Assembly: GCA_002387205.1 (NCBI GenBank) | Contig: DGLA01000007.1 | Coordinates: 4,631 to 68,630, forward strand | Source of the DNA: Stutzerimonas stutzeri | Lineage (GTDB): Bacteria; Pseudomonadota; Gammaproteobacteria; Pseudomonadales; Pseudomonadaceae | Length of the DNA: 64,000 nucleotides | Reading direction: 5' to 3' | Shown: positions 16,732 through 25,310 of the stretch, piece after piece | How the letters are laid out: each line of letters begins with the position of its first letter | How positions within the stretch are numbered: position 1 is the stretch's first letter | Translations under genes and position numbers: made by a program | Notes under the pieces: model-generated | The model's database searches: none | What the model was told of the DNA's origin: nothing | The model's input: the letters and a program-made list of their open reading frames with translations, nothing else

Positions 16732-17413
16732 AAGCTACAAGGTGCTGATCTTCGACTGGGACGGCACCCTGATGGACTCGATTGGCCGTATCGTTGAGTC
16801 AATCTCGGTCGCAGCAGTGAAATGCGACCTGCCGCCACTCGACGAAGTGACCATAAAAGGCATCATTGGTCTCGGCTTGCCCGAGGCGGTCTCAGCCCTG
16901 TATCCCCATGTCACGGATCTGCGGGAGGTCGATGCGTTTCGGCACGCTTACGCCGAGCATTACTTGCAGCTCGAGGCCGAGCCGTCGTCGCTGTATCCGG
17001 GCGTGGCGCATTGGCTCGATCTGTTTCGTGATCAGGGATATCTGTTGGCCGTTGCGACTGGCAAGGGGCGCCGTGGGTTGGACAGGGTGCTGCAAGGGCA
17101 GGGGTGGATGGACTTCTTCGATGTGACCCGTTGCGCTGATGAGACGGCAAGCAAACCTGATCCGCAGATGATCCACGAGATCCTGGCACATTGTGAGGTT
17201 CTGCCGGAGCAGGCGCTGATGATCGGCGATTCGGTATTCGATCTGGAAATGGCTAGCCGTGCTGGCGTCGATAGTGTCGCTGTGTCTTATGGTGCTCAAG
17301 CGGTGGATGTGCTTCGGTCCTATTCGCCATGTATGGTTATTGACCGTTTTTCGGAGCTTGGCGGCTGGCTGCGCTCCGGGGGTTCTGCTGAGGTAGTTGC
17401 AAATGTCGGATGA
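16724..17413 (+). CDS. HAD-superfamily hydrolase (phosphoglycolate phosphatase-like)
   Basis: 229 residues from a GTG at 16724 that lies within the last codons of rluC. HAD motifs are present: IFDWDGTLMDS at about residues 8-18 (nucleophile Asp), VATGKGRRGLD (motif II), KPDPQMI (Lys) and MIGDSVFDLEMA (motif IV). A helical cap follows motif I, so it is a subfamily IA enzyme. Substrate is unknown; relatives act on phosphoglycolate or pyrophosphate. Tight coupling to rluC and sppA is conserved in Pseudomonas. Confidence 0.9.
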   Translation: MNKSYKVLIFDWDGTLMDSIGRIVESISVAAVKCDLPPLDEVTIKGIIGLGLPEAVSALYPHVTDLREVDAFRHAYAEHYLQLEAEPSSLYPGVAHWLDLFRDQGYLLAVATGKGRRGLDRVLQGQGWMDFFDVTRCADETASKPDPQMIHEILAHCEVLPEQALMIGDSVFDLEMASRAGVDSVAVSYGAQAVDVLRSYSPCMVIDRFSELGGWLRSGGSAEVVANVG

Positions 17414-18386
17414 GTGGAAAGCACCGGAAAGCGATTCAAGGGAAGATCGCAATAGCTGGAAGTTGCTGGAGAAAACGCTTCTGGCTGGCGTCCAGGAGCA
17501 GCGGCGGTCTCGGCGCTGGGGCATCTTCTTCAAGCTGCTGACATTCCTCTACCTGTTCGGCGCTTTGCTGATGTTCTCGCCTGTCCTGAAATTGGCCGAT
17601 GGCAAACACGCCGGCGAGCCTCATACGGCCGTGATCAATGTTCGCGGGATGATCGCGGATGAGGAGTCTGCAAGTGCCGACAACATCATCGGCGCGCTCC
17701 GTGCAGCTTTCGAGGATGCCAACACCCGGGGCGTCGTGTTGCGTATCAACAGTCCGGGCGGAAGCCCTGTCCAGTCGGGTTATATCTATGACGAGATTCG
17801 TCGTTTGCGCGGCGAGTATCCTGGCATCAAGGTGTACGCCGTGATTACCGATCTGGGTGCGTCCGGGGCCTACTACATCGCCAGCGCAGCGGATGAAATC
17901 TATGCAGATAAATCGAGCCTGGTTGGCTCGATCGGCGTGACGGCAGCGACCTTTGGTTTTGTTGAAACCATGGATAAGTTGGGCGTCGAGCGGCGCATAT
18001 ACACTTCCGGTGAACATAAGGCTTTTCTGGATCCGTTTCAGCCCGAGAAGCCGGAGGAGACCGAATTCTGGCGTGGCGTGCTGGCCACGACCCATCGGCA
18101 ATTCATAGAAAGCGTGAAGCGTGGGCGGGGTGACCGATTGCAAACCGAGGGGCACCCTGAACTGTTTTCCGGCTTGATATGGTCTGGTGAGCAGGCGCTT
18201 GAGCTCGGGCTGGTCGATGGTCTCGGCAGTACCAGTTATGTCGCGCGGGAAGTCATCGGCCAGGATGAGCTGGTCGATTTCACGGTCAAGGACTCGCCAT
18301 TGGATCGCTTCACGAAAAAGCTGGGTGCCAGCGTAGGTGCGCAGCTCGCCTTGTGGATGGGCTTTCAGGGGCCTCAGCTCAAGTAG
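17403..18386 (+). CDS. sppA: Signal peptide peptidase SppA, short form
   Basis: 327 residues from the ATG at 17403, preceded by GAGG. One N-terminal membrane anchor (about 41-60, IFFKLLTFLYLFGALLMF) leads to a ClpP-fold serine protease domain. The nucleophile is Ser154 in LGASGAYY and the general base is Lys206 in SGEHKAFLDP, exactly 52 residues apart as in the Bacillus-type enzyme. It degrades leftover signal peptides in the membrane. It overlaps the HAD gene by 11 bp and converges with maf. Confidence 0.94.
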   Translation: MSDEWKAPESDSREDRNSWKLLEKTLLAGVQEQRRSRRWGIFFKLLTFLYLFGALLMFSPVLKLADGKHAGEPHTAVINVRGMIADEESASADNIIGALRAAFEDANTRGVVLRINSPGGSPVQSGYIYDEIRRLRGEYPGIKVYAVITDLGASGAYYIASAADEIYADKSSLVGSIGVTAATFGFVETMDKLGVERRIYTSGEHKAFLDPFQPEKPEETEFWRGVLATTHRQFIESVKRGRGDRLQTEGHPELFSGLIWSGEQALELGLVDGLGSTSYVAREVIGQDELVDFTVKDSPLDRFTKKLGASVGAQLALWMGFQGPQLK

Positions 18387-18413
18387 CTTTGTAGGTTTCC
18401 GGGAGCTGGCCGC

Positions 18414-18992
18414 TCAGGGGATATCAAGGCCTGAATTGTTCAGCATCTCGACCAGCCTTATCAGGGGTAATCCGACCAGGCTGGTCACATCAGACCCTTC
18501 CGTTGCGCTGAAAAGGCTGACACCGAGTCCTTCTGCCTTGAAGCTCCCTGCGCAGTCGTAAGGCTGCTCTGCTAACAGATAGCGCTCTATCTGAGGCGCA
18601 GTCAGCTTGCGGAAATGAACCGTGTAGGGGATGCAATCGATCTGGATGACACCAGTTCTGCTGTCCAGCAAGGCCAGGCCGGTCAGGAACCGTACACTGT
18701 TTCCGCTGCAGGCTTGAAGCTGATGGACAGCGCGCTCGTGCGAGCGAGGTTTGCCGATAATCTGTCCGTCGAGCACGGCAACCTGATCCGAGCCGATAAT
18801 AAGGTGGTCCTGATAGCTGCTTGCCAGGGCCTGGGCTTTTCCGGCAGCCAGGCGGCGTACAAGTTGTTCGGGTTGTTCGCCGAGGCAGGGGGTTTCATCG
18901 ATATCCGGAGCCTTGGACTCGAAGCTCAGGCGTAACCGCGAAAGCAGATCTCGTCGGTAGGGTGAGCTTGAGGCGAGAAGCAGTCGGCGCAT
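18414..18992 (-). CDS. maf: Maf family nucleotide pyrophosphatase (YceF type)
   Basis: 192 residues. The N-terminal LLLASSSPYRRDLLSRL, the DIDE segment and IIGSDQVAVLDGQIIGKP define the Maf fold. The SPYRR variant is that of the YceF subgroup, which hydrolyses N7-methyl-GTP in E. coli. The family removes modified nucleotides from the cytosolic pool. It is the only minus-strand gene in this block, convergent with sppA (27-bp gap) and divergent from yceD. An in-frame stop is 3' of GLDIP. Confidence 0.92.
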   Translation of the reverse strand: MRRLLLASSSPYRRDLLSRLRLSFESKAPDIDETPCLGEQPEQLVRRLAAGKAQALASSYQDHLIIGSDQVAVLDGQIIGKPRSHERAVHQLQACSGNSVRFLTGLALLDSRTGVIQIDCIPYTVHFRKLTAPQIERYLLAEQPYDCAGSFKAEGLGVSLFSATEGSDVTSLVGLPLIRLVEMLNNSGLDIP

Positions 18993-19058
18993 TTTCCTTC
19001 CTTTTATATAGGTGCCGGTTTGCTTGTCGGCAGAGGGAGATTATGGGGTTGAATTCCT

Positions 19059-19087
19059 TTGACAGTCGAGGGGCTCGTCCCTAGAAT
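19059..19087 (+). promoter_or_regulatory. Strong sigma-70 promoter for yceD-rpmF-plsX
   Basis: TTGACA (19059-19064) and TAGAAT (19082-19087) are separated by exactly 17 bp: a perfect -35 and a five-of-six -10. Transcription should start near 19094, only about 3 nt before the yceD ATG at 19097, so the mRNA would be essentially leaderless for yceD. Confidence 0.8.
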
Positions 19088-19096
19088 GCCGCGCTT

Positions 19097-19624
19097 ATGT
19101 TGAAAGGACCAATACCTCCGCACGTTGATCCGCGCAAGCTCGCCGACCGAGCGGCTTCCCTACAGGGTGAGCTGCAGTTGTCTGAGCTGAAGCGACTCGT
19201 CGATCCTCTCGAGGACGACAAGGGTGCGGTGCGCGCCAGTTTTGAATTCGGGCGCGACGAGCAGCGCACTGTGGTTATCCGCAGCGAGCTGGATGTTGAG
19301 GTCACGATGATTTGCCAGCGTTGTCTGGAGCCGGTTGTTCTGCCTATTCACAGCGAGTGCGACTATGCCGTGGTGAATGAGGGCTCGAGCAGTCAGCACC
19401 TGCCCAAGGGCTATGACGTGCTGGAAGTGGGAGAGGATCCTCTGGATCTGCTGGCGCTGGTTGAAGAGGAGCTTTTGCTCGCTCTTCCGATTGTTCCACT
19501 CCATGACCCAGAAGTTTGCCAGCCGCCGGCTGGGCCTGATGAGCCCGAGCCGAATGAGGACGAGGTATCGCGGTCCAACCCGTTCAGCGTACTGGCTCAG
19601 TTAAAGCGTGACCCAAACGTTTAG
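19097..19624 (+). CDS. yceD: YceD/DUF177 family protein
   Basis: 175 residues. The DUF177 core has the CQRC pair (MICQRCLEPV near 75) and a later single Cys in HDPEVCQPP. The family is linked to 23S rRNA accumulation and is almost always upstream of rpmF, as here (12-bp gap). The ATG lies 10 bp after the promoter -10 element with no room for a ribosome site. N-terminal residues MLKGPIPPHVDPRKLADRA look like those of other Pseudomonas YceD proteins, so this start is probably right. Confidence 0.92.
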   Translation: MLKGPIPPHVDPRKLADRAASLQGELQLSELKRLVDPLEDDKGAVRASFEFGRDEQRTVVIRSELDVEVTMICQRCLEPVVLPIHSECDYAVVNEGSSSQHLPKGYDVLEVGEDPLDLLALVEEELLLALPIVPLHDPEVCQPPAGPDEPEPNEDEVSRSNPFSVLAQLKRDPNV

Positions 19625-19636
19625 GAGTTGATCCCA

Positions 19637-19819
19637 ATGGCTGTTCAGCAGAACAAAAAATCCCGTTCCGCCCGTGATATGCGTCGTTCGCACGACGCGC
19701 TCGAGCCGAACGCCCTGTCCGTGGAAAAGAGCACTGGCGAAGTTCATCTGCGCCACCACGTTTCTCCGGAAGGTTTTTACCGTGGTCGCAAAGTGATCGA
19801 CAAGGGCGCTGACGAGTAA
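19637..19819 (+). CDS. rpmF: 50S ribosomal protein L32
   Basis: 60 residues, start MAVQQNKKSRSARDMRRSHD, a textbook L32. The C-terminal HVSPEGFYRGRKVI is typical, and there are no zinc-binding Cys residues (the C-minus form). TAGGAG precedes the ATG. It is followed 3 bp later by plsX, so ribosome synthesis and lipid synthesis share a transcript as in E. coli. Confidence 0.97.
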   Translation: MAVQQNKKSRSARDMRRSHDALEPNALSVEKSTGEVHLRHHVSPEGFYRGRKVIDKGADE

Positions 19820-19822
19820 ATC

Positions 19823-20893
19823 TTGTCCGCTTCGATCATAGCGATCGATGCAATGGGTGGGGATTTCGGTCCCCACTGCGTTGTTCCTGCCTGCCTACAG
19901 TGCCTGGCTGATATCCCCTCGTTACACCTGACCCTTGTTGGTCAATCCTCTTGCATAGAAAATATCGTTTCCCGTCATCCTGATGTGGATCTGGCTCGCC
20001 TGCGCATTGTCGATGCCGATGAGGCTATCGGAATGGACGAACGCCCCACCCAGGCTTTACGCACCAAGCCGAGATCGTCCATGCGCGTTGCTTTGGAGCT
20101 GGTCAGGGACGGCCATGCCCAGGCCTGTGTTAGCGCTGGAAATACCGGTGCCTTGATGGCGCTTGCGCGGCATGTGTTGAAAACCCTGCCGGGAGTCGAT
20201 CGTCCTGCGATGGCAACGGCGATCCCTACCCAGGATGGTGCCTGCCTGCTGCTTGATCTGGGTGCGAACGTAGACTGCACTGCCGAGCACCTCTATCAGT
20301 TCGCAGTGATGGGCTCGGTTGCTGCGCAAAGCCTTGGTATCGAGCAGCCGCGAGTCGCACTTCTGAATGTCGGCACCGAAGACATCAAGGGCAACCAGCA
20401 GGTAAAGGCAGCTTCGGTTTTGTTGCGGCAGGCGGCTGGGCTCAACTATCTGGGTTTTATCGAAGGCGACGGTCTTTTCCGCGGCGAGGCAGACGTAGCG
20501 GTATGCGATGGGTTTGTTGGAAATATCCTGCTCAAATCAAGCGAAGGACTGGCTCAAATGGTTGCGCTGCGTGTCGAGGCGCTGTTTCGACGATCGCTGA
20601 TGTCGCGTCTGGTTGGGGCGCTGGCTCTGCCATTGTTGCGTCAGTTGAGGGCGGATCTTCGCCCTGCACAATACAACGGTGCCAGTTTTCTCGGGCTTCA
20701 GGGGATTGTGGTGAAAAGCCATGGCAGCGCAGGGATAGAAGGGTTCCGCTCCGCCATTTTGCGGGCCATGCAGGATGTCCAGCATAACCTCCCCGATCAG
20801 TTGCGTAGCCGTATCGGACAGTCATTGGTGACCAATCGGTCAGATGTGGCGGGTGATGATGTGACTGCTTCTGACGGCTCGTCATCCAACTGA
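19823..20893 (+). CDS. plsX: Phosphate acyltransferase PlsX
   Basis: 356 residues from a TTG at 19823. The motif IAIDAMGGDFGPH sits at residues 5-17, which fixes the start close to this codon; the next ATG lies inside the motif. PlsX converts acyl-ACP to acyl-phosphate for phospholipid synthesis. SAGNTGALMALA and CDGFVGNILLKSSEG are further family signatures. The TTG start has no obvious ribosome site and lies 3 bp after the rpmF stop, so translation is probably coupled to rpmF and kept low. Confidence 0.94.
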   Translation: MSASIIAIDAMGGDFGPHCVVPACLQCLADIPSLHLTLVGQSSCIENIVSRHPDVDLARLRIVDADEAIGMDERPTQALRTKPRSSMRVALELVRDGHAQACVSAGNTGALMALARHVLKTLPGVDRPAMATAIPTQDGACLLLDLGANVDCTAEHLYQFAVMGSVAAQSLGIEQPRVALLNVGTEDIKGNQQVKAASVLLRQAAGLNYLGFIEGDGLFRGEADVAVCDGFVGNILLKSSEGLAQMVALRVEALFRRSLMSRLVGALALPLLRQLRADLRPAQYNGASFLGLQGIVVKSHGSAGIEGFRSAILRAMQDVQHNLPDQLRSRIGQSLVTNRSDVAGDDVTASDGSSSN

Positions 20894-20948
20894 CAACTCG
20901 GTGCGCCCATGCGGCGTTTTTTGAGAACAACCACAAGAGAGTCGTTTC

Positions 20949-21887
20949 ATGTCTGCATCACTTGCATTCGTCTTTCCGGGGCAAGGTTCCCAAGCGCTTG
21001 GCATGCTTGCCGAGCAAGGTGCCCAGGAATCGGTGGTCATCGATACTTTCTCGGAGGCCTCGTCAGCGCTGGGCTACGATCTCTGGTCGCTGTGTCAGCA
21101 GGGTCCAGAAGAACAGTTGAATCAAACTGACAAGACTCAGCCGGCCATCCTGGCCGCATCGATAGCGCTGTGGCGTCTGTGGTTGGCCGAAGGCGGTGTT
21201 AGGCCTGCGTTCGTTGCCGGCCACAGTCTGGGTGAGTACTCGGCGATGGTGGCTGCAGGCAGCCTGCCATTTGTTGACGCAGTGAAGCTGGTTGAGCTGC
21301 GTGGGCAGCTCATGCAGCAGGCCGTTCCGGCCGGTACTGGCGGGATGGCAGCCATCCTCGGATTGGAGGACGAGGACGTGCTGGCGGCCTGCGCTGAAGC
21401 GGCCCGGGGTGAAGTGGTCAGTGCGGTTAACTTCAATGCGCCAGGCCAGGTCGTCATCGCTGGCAGCGCGGCGGCTGTCGAGCGTGCCATCGACGCCTGC
21501 AAGGCGAGGGGTGCAAAGCGCGCCATGCCGCTGCCGGTCAGCGTACCGTCCCATTGCGAGCTGATGCGTCCCGCTGCTGAGCGTTTTGCCGAGGCTGTAA
21601 CAGGCGCTGCCTGGCAGGCGCCTGAAATCCCGTTGGTCCAGAACGTCAGCGCGTCGATCGTGTCTGACCTCGATACGCTCAAGCAGGACTTGCTGGCCCA
21701 GCTGTATAGTCCGGTTCGCTGGGTTGAAACTATCATTACGTTGAGCGCCCGCGGCGTGACTGATCTGGTCGAATGTGGCCCTGGAAAGGTGCTTTCCGGT
21801 CTCAACAAGCGCTGCGTGAAAGGCATCAACACATACAATCTGGACACCCCCGACGCTTTTGCTGCCACTCGCGGCGCATTGGCTTGA
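20949..21887 (+). CDS. fabD: Malonyl-CoA:ACP transacylase
   Basis: 312 residues. It transfers malonyl from CoA to ACP, the entry step of fatty acid synthesis. Hallmarks are FVFPGQGSQ at the N-terminus, the nucleophile Ser in GHSLGEYSA (about residue 92), the substrate Arg segment (LRGQLMQ) and the catalytic His in VPSHCELM (about 201). It is followed by fabG after 15 bp with a good ribosome site (AGGAG). Confidence 0.97.
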   Translation: MSASLAFVFPGQGSQALGMLAEQGAQESVVIDTFSEASSALGYDLWSLCQQGPEEQLNQTDKTQPAILAASIALWRLWLAEGGVRPAFVAGHSLGEYSAMVAAGSLPFVDAVKLVELRGQLMQQAVPAGTGGMAAILGLEDEDVLAACAEAARGEVVSAVNFNAPGQVVIAGSAAAVERAIDACKARGAKRAMPLPVSVPSHCELMRPAAERFAEAVTGAAWQAPEIPLVQNVSASIVSDLDTLKQDLLAQLYSPVRWVETIITLSARGVTDLVECGPGKVLSGLNKRCVKGINTYNLDTPDAFAATRGALA

Positions 21888-21902
21888 GCAAAGGAGATAG
21901 TT

Positions 21903-22646
21903 ATGAGTCTGCAAGGCAAGGTCGCCCTAGTCACTGGGGCTAGCCGTGGTATCGGTCAGGCGATTGCCCTGGAACTGGGTCGCCAGGGAGCCATCGTCAT
22001 CGGTACCGCGACGTCTTCTTCGGGGGCCGAGCGCATCGCTGAGACGCTCAAGGAGAACGGTATCGAAGGTGCCGGACTGGTACTGGATGTTACGGATGAC
22101 GAGTCTGTGGCGACCACGCTGGAGCATATCCAGCAGCACCTCGGACAACCGGCTGTACTTGTCAATAACGCAGGTATCACGCGTGACAACCTGATGCTGC
22201 GAATGAAGGATGACGAATGGCATGACGTGATCAACACCAACCTCAACAGCCTTTATCGGCTGACCAAGGGAGTGTTGCGCGGCATGACCAAGGCTCGTTG
22301 GGGGCGGATTATCAACATCGGCTCTGTGGTGGGTGCCATGGGTAACGCAGGGCAGGTAAACTACGCGGCAGCCAAGGCCGGACTCGAAGGGTTCAGTCGT
22401 GCGCTGGCGCGCGAAGTCGGTTCTCGAGGCATAACAGTCAATTCGGTGGCCCCGGGCTTTATCGATACCGATATGACTCGTGAATTGCCGGAAGCTCAGC
22501 GTGACGCGTTGTTGGGGCAGATCCCGCTGGGTCGCCTCGGTCAGGCCGAAGAGATTGCCAGGGTCGTTGCGTTCCTTGCTTCTGACGGTGCTGCTTATGT
22601 CACAGGAGCGACAGTTCCGGTGAACGGCGGTATGTACATGAGCTAA
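21903..22646 (+). CDS. fabG: 3-oxoacyl-ACP reductase
   Basis: 247 residues, a classical short-chain dehydrogenase. The NADP-binding TGASRGIG is near residue 12, NNAGITRDN near 86, and the catalytic Ser-Tyr-Lys set lies in NIGSVVGAMGNAGQ and NYAAAKAG (about 138-155). It reduces 3-oxoacyl-ACP in the elongation cycle. Position between fabD and acpP fixes its role among the many SDRs. Confidence 0.97.
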   Translation: MSLQGKVALVTGASRGIGQAIALELGRQGAIVIGTATSSSGAERIAETLKENGIEGAGLVLDVTDDESVATTLEHIQQHLGQPAVLVNNAGITRDNLMLRMKDDEWHDVINTNLNSLYRLTKGVLRGMTKARWGRIINIGSVVGAMGNAGQVNYAAAKAGLEGFSRALAREVGSRGITVNSVAPGFIDTDMTRELPEAQRDALLGQIPLGRLGQAEEIARVVAFLASDGAAYVTGATVPVNGGMYMS

Positions 22647-22725
22647 TGTGACGCCTGGCGCACAATATTAGTCATAACGGCTAGCTGATCGGTTATAAAA
22701 ATGCGGCTCGTTTATAGACAGAAGG

Positions 22726-22757
22726 TTGAAAGCGGGCTCATGCTTGCCCGCTTTCAG
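22726..22757 (+). terminator. Terminator-like hairpin between fabG and acpP
   Basis: GAAAGCGGGC (22728-22737) and GCCCGCTTTC (22746-22755) form a perfect 10-bp stem with an 8-nt loop. No long T-run follows, so it may be a weak terminator, an RNA-processing site or a 3' end stabiliser that separates fabDG from the more strongly expressed acpP. Confidence 0.5.
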
Positions 22758-22758
22758 C

Positions 22759-22786
22759 TTGAAATGCGGAAAACGCTTTCTATACA
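22759..22786 (+). promoter_or_regulatory. Sigma-70 promoter for acpP
   Basis: TTGAAA (22759-22764) and TATACA (22781-22786) are 16 bp apart, directly after the hairpin and about 50 bp upstream of the acpP ATG. A dedicated promoter is expected because ACP is made in large amounts. Confidence 0.6.
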
Positions 22787-22837
22787 CTACCGCGCAGACC
22801 AGCTGCCTGGATTTTTCCATAGGAGTGAAAACAAGGT

Positions 22838-23074
22838 ATGAGCACCATCGAAGAACGCGTCAAGAAAATCGTTGCCGAGCAACTTGGCGTCAAGGAAGAG
22901 GAAGTCACCAACAGCGCTTCCTTCGTCGAAGACTTGGGTGCCGACTCCCTTGACACCGTTGAGCTGGTGATGGCTCTGGAAGAGGAATTCGAGACCGAAA
23001 TCCCTGACGAGCAAGCTGAAAAGATCACCACTGTTCAGGAAGCCATTGATTACATCAACGCGCACGCGCAGTAA
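22838..23074 (+). CDS. acpP: Acyl carrier protein
   Basis: 78 residues, acidic. The phosphopantetheine attachment Ser is Ser37 in [10 protein letters not shown]. It carries growing acyl chains for fatty acid, lipid A and phospholipid synthesis, the pathways encoded on either side. AGGAG upstream is a little far from the ATG. A strong rho-independent hairpin follows 24 bp after the stop, so fabF may receive less transcript. Confidence 0.98.
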
Positions 23075-23098
23075 GTTGTAATCCTGCTTCGAGCCAGT

Positions 23099-23134
23099 AA
23101 GCCGCACTGCCTTAATACAGGCAGTGCGGCTTTT
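23099..23134 (+). terminator. Terminator downstream of acpP
   Basis: AAGCCGCACTGCC and GGCAGTGCGGCTT form a perfect 13-bp stem around an 8-nt loop, followed by TTTT. This would end most acpP transcripts, making acpP largely monocistronic. Confidence 0.9.
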
Positions 23135-23247
23135 GTTTGAAAGATCGAATTTCATTGGCTGCTGGATGGCAGTTGCAGTGATGATCGATTCTTGCCCGCA
23201 GCGACATGGGCAGATCGAATCGAACGAAAACGTATAGGAGAATTGCT

Positions 23248-24492
23248 GTGTCGCGTAGACGCGTCGTAATCACCGGGATGGGCATGCTGTCGCCGCTGGG
23301 GAACGATGTGCCAAGCAGCTGGCAAGGGATTCTCGCCGGCCACAGTGGCATCGGCCTGATCGAACATATGGATCTGTCCGCCTATTCCACGCGCTTTGGC
23401 GGATCGGTCAAGAATTTTGACGTTGAGCAGTATCTGCCAGCGAAAGAGGCACGCAAGCTCGACCTGTTTATTCAGTACGGTCTGGCGGCCAGTTTCCAGG
23501 CCGTACGCGATGCGGGCCTGGAGATCACCGATGCCAACCGTGAGCGCATCGGCGTTGCGATGGGGTCCGGCATTGGTGGCCTGACCAATATCGAAAACAG
23601 CTGCAAGGCACTGATCGAACAGGGGCCGCGGCGTTTGTCGCCGTTTTTCGTGCCAGGCTCGATCATCAACATGGTGTCGGGTTTCCTGTCGATTCATCTG
23701 GGCCTGCAGGGTCCGAACTACGCCATTGCAACTGCCTGTACGACCGGCACGCACTGCATCGGGATGGCCGCTCGCAACATCGCCTATGGCGAGGCAGACG
23801 TCATGATTGCGGGCGGCTCTGAAATGGCGGCCAGCGGGCTTGGGATAGGCGGCTTCGCTGCAGCCCGCGCATTGTCCACGCGTAACGATGATCCGGCTGC
23901 GGCCAGTCGTCCATGGGATAAAGGGCGCGATGGCTTCGTATTATCCGACGGGGCCGGCGCGCTGGTTCTCGAAGAGCTTGAGCACGCCAAGGCGCGTGGC
24001 GCACGTATCTACGCGGAATTGATTGGTTTCGGCATGAGCGCTGATGCGTTTCATATGACTTCTCCGCCTGAAGACGGTGCCGGTGCTGCGCGCTGCATTC
24101 ACAACGCGATCGTTGATGCCCGAATCAGTCTTGACCAGGTCCATTACATCAACGCTCACGGTACGTCGACACCCGCAGGTGACAAGGCCGAGGCTGCTGC
24201 GATCAAGACCGTGTTCGGCAGCCATGCCTATGACCTTTCGGTCAGTTCCACCAAGTCGATGGTTGGGCACCTGCTCGGTGCTGCCGGTGCGGTCGAGGCC
24301 ATCTTCAGCGTGCTTGCGATTCGCGATGAGGTGGCACCGCCAACGATCAACCTGGACGAGCCCGACGATGGCTGCGATCTTGATTTCGTTCCGCACGAGG
24401 CTAAACAGAGGCGGATCGACGTTGCCGTATCCAACTCCTTTGGTTTCGGTGGCACCAACGGATCGCTGGTCTTTCGCCGGTTTGCTGAGTGA
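23248..24492 (+). CDS. fabF: 3-oxoacyl-ACP synthase II
   Basis: 414 residues from a GTG at 23248 preceded by TAGGAG. It is a condensing enzyme of fatty acid elongation. The Cys-His-His triad is in ATACTTGTH (Cys near 164), INAHGTSTPAGDKAE and KSMVGHLLGAAG. The C-terminal NSFGFGGTNGSLVF is also typical. Its stop overlaps the pabC start as GTGA. The 110-bp gap before it holds the acpP terminator, so it likely needs readthrough or its own promoter. Confidence 0.97.
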   Translation: MSRRRVVITGMGMLSPLGNDVPSSWQGILAGHSGIGLIEHMDLSAYSTRFGGSVKNFDVEQYLPAKEARKLDLFIQYGLAASFQAVRDAGLEITDANRERIGVAMGSGIGGLTNIENSCKALIEQGPRRLSPFFVPGSIINMVSGFLSIHLGLQGPNYAIATACTTGTHCIGMAARNIAYGEADVMIAGGSEMAASGLGIGGFAAARALSTRNDDPAAASRPWDKGRDGFVLSDGAGALVLEELEHAKARGARIYAELIGFGMSADAFHMTSPPEDGAGAARCIHNAIVDARISLDQVHYINAHGTSTPAGDKAEAAAIKTVFGSHAYDLSVSSTKSMVGHLLGAAGAVEAIFSVLAIRDEVAPPTINLDEPDDGCDLDFVPHEAKQRRIDVAVSNSFGFGGTNGSLVFRRFAE

Positions 24493-25310
24493 CAGCGAGC
24501 TGGGTGGACGGGCAGCCTGCAAACGAGCTGTCTGTTCATGATCGAGGGCTGGCATACGGCGATGGGTTGTTCGAAACGGTCAGGGTCATCGACGGCCAGC
24601 CCAGGCTGTTGAACAGACATCTGGATCGCTTGGTGCTTGGCTGCAAACGTCTATCCATTCCTCTGGACCTTGAGCTTGTGCGCAGCCAGCTCACTGCGTT
24701 CAGCGCGGAGTTGGGCGCAGGAGTGGCCAAGTTGATCATCAGCCGCGGCGAGGGGAGACGAGGGTATGCTCCGCCTTATCGGTGTCAGCCAAGAGTCATT
24801 CTTCTGGGCTCGCCCGCTCCAGACTACCCAGAAGCGAACGCTGAACGGGGCGTGCAGCTGTTTCCCTGCACCACTCGTCTTGCCGAGCAGCCCGCACTCG
24901 CAGGGCTGAAGCATCTCAATCGGCTCGAGCAAGTGTTGGCCCGTGCCGAATGGCAGGACGCTGCATTCGCAGAAGGCTTGCTGCGTGATACTTCTGGGCG
25001 GGTCATCGAAGGCGTCTTCAGTAACATTTTCCTGGTGCAGTCTGGCGTTTTGCTTACGCCTTCACTGGCTCGCTGCGGCGTCGCCGGGGTAATGCGTGCC
25101 GAAATACTTGCTCGCGCTCAGCATGGCAACATTCTGACCAAGGTACTCGATGTCTCGGCCGAACAACTGGACCGTGCAGATGAAGTTTTTGTCTGCAACA
25201 GCCTGTATGGCATCTGGCCCGTTCGGCAGTTGGAGCAGCGCGTCTGGTCCCCAGGTCCGCTCACACGTAAACTGCAGCGCTCCATCACCGATCTGTTGAG
25301 TGCTTCGTGA
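24489..25310 (+). CDS. pabC: Aminodeoxychorismate lyase
   Basis: 273 residues, class IV PLP enzyme. It makes p-aminobenzoate and pyruvate from 4-amino-4-deoxychorismate for folate. VHDRGLAYGDGLFETVRV near the N-terminus and GLKHLNRLEQVLAR (PLP Lys near residue 140) are diagnostic, and the chain has EGVFSNIFLV. The GTG start overlaps the fabF stop. Its position between fabF and mltG is conserved in gamma-proteobacteria. Confidence 0.95.
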   Translation: MTASWVDGQPANELSVHDRGLAYGDGLFETVRVIDGQPRLLNRHLDRLVLGCKRLSIPLDLELVRSQLTAFSAELGAGVAKLIISRGEGRRGYAPPYRCQPRVILLGSPAPDYPEANAERGVQLFPCTTRLAEQPALAGLKHLNRLEQVLARAEWQDAAFAEGLLRDTSGRVIEGVFSNIFLVQSGVLLTPSLARCGVAGVMRAEILARAQHGNILTKVLDVSAEQLDRADEVFVCNSLYGIWPVRQLEQRVWSPGPLTRKLQRSITDLLSAS

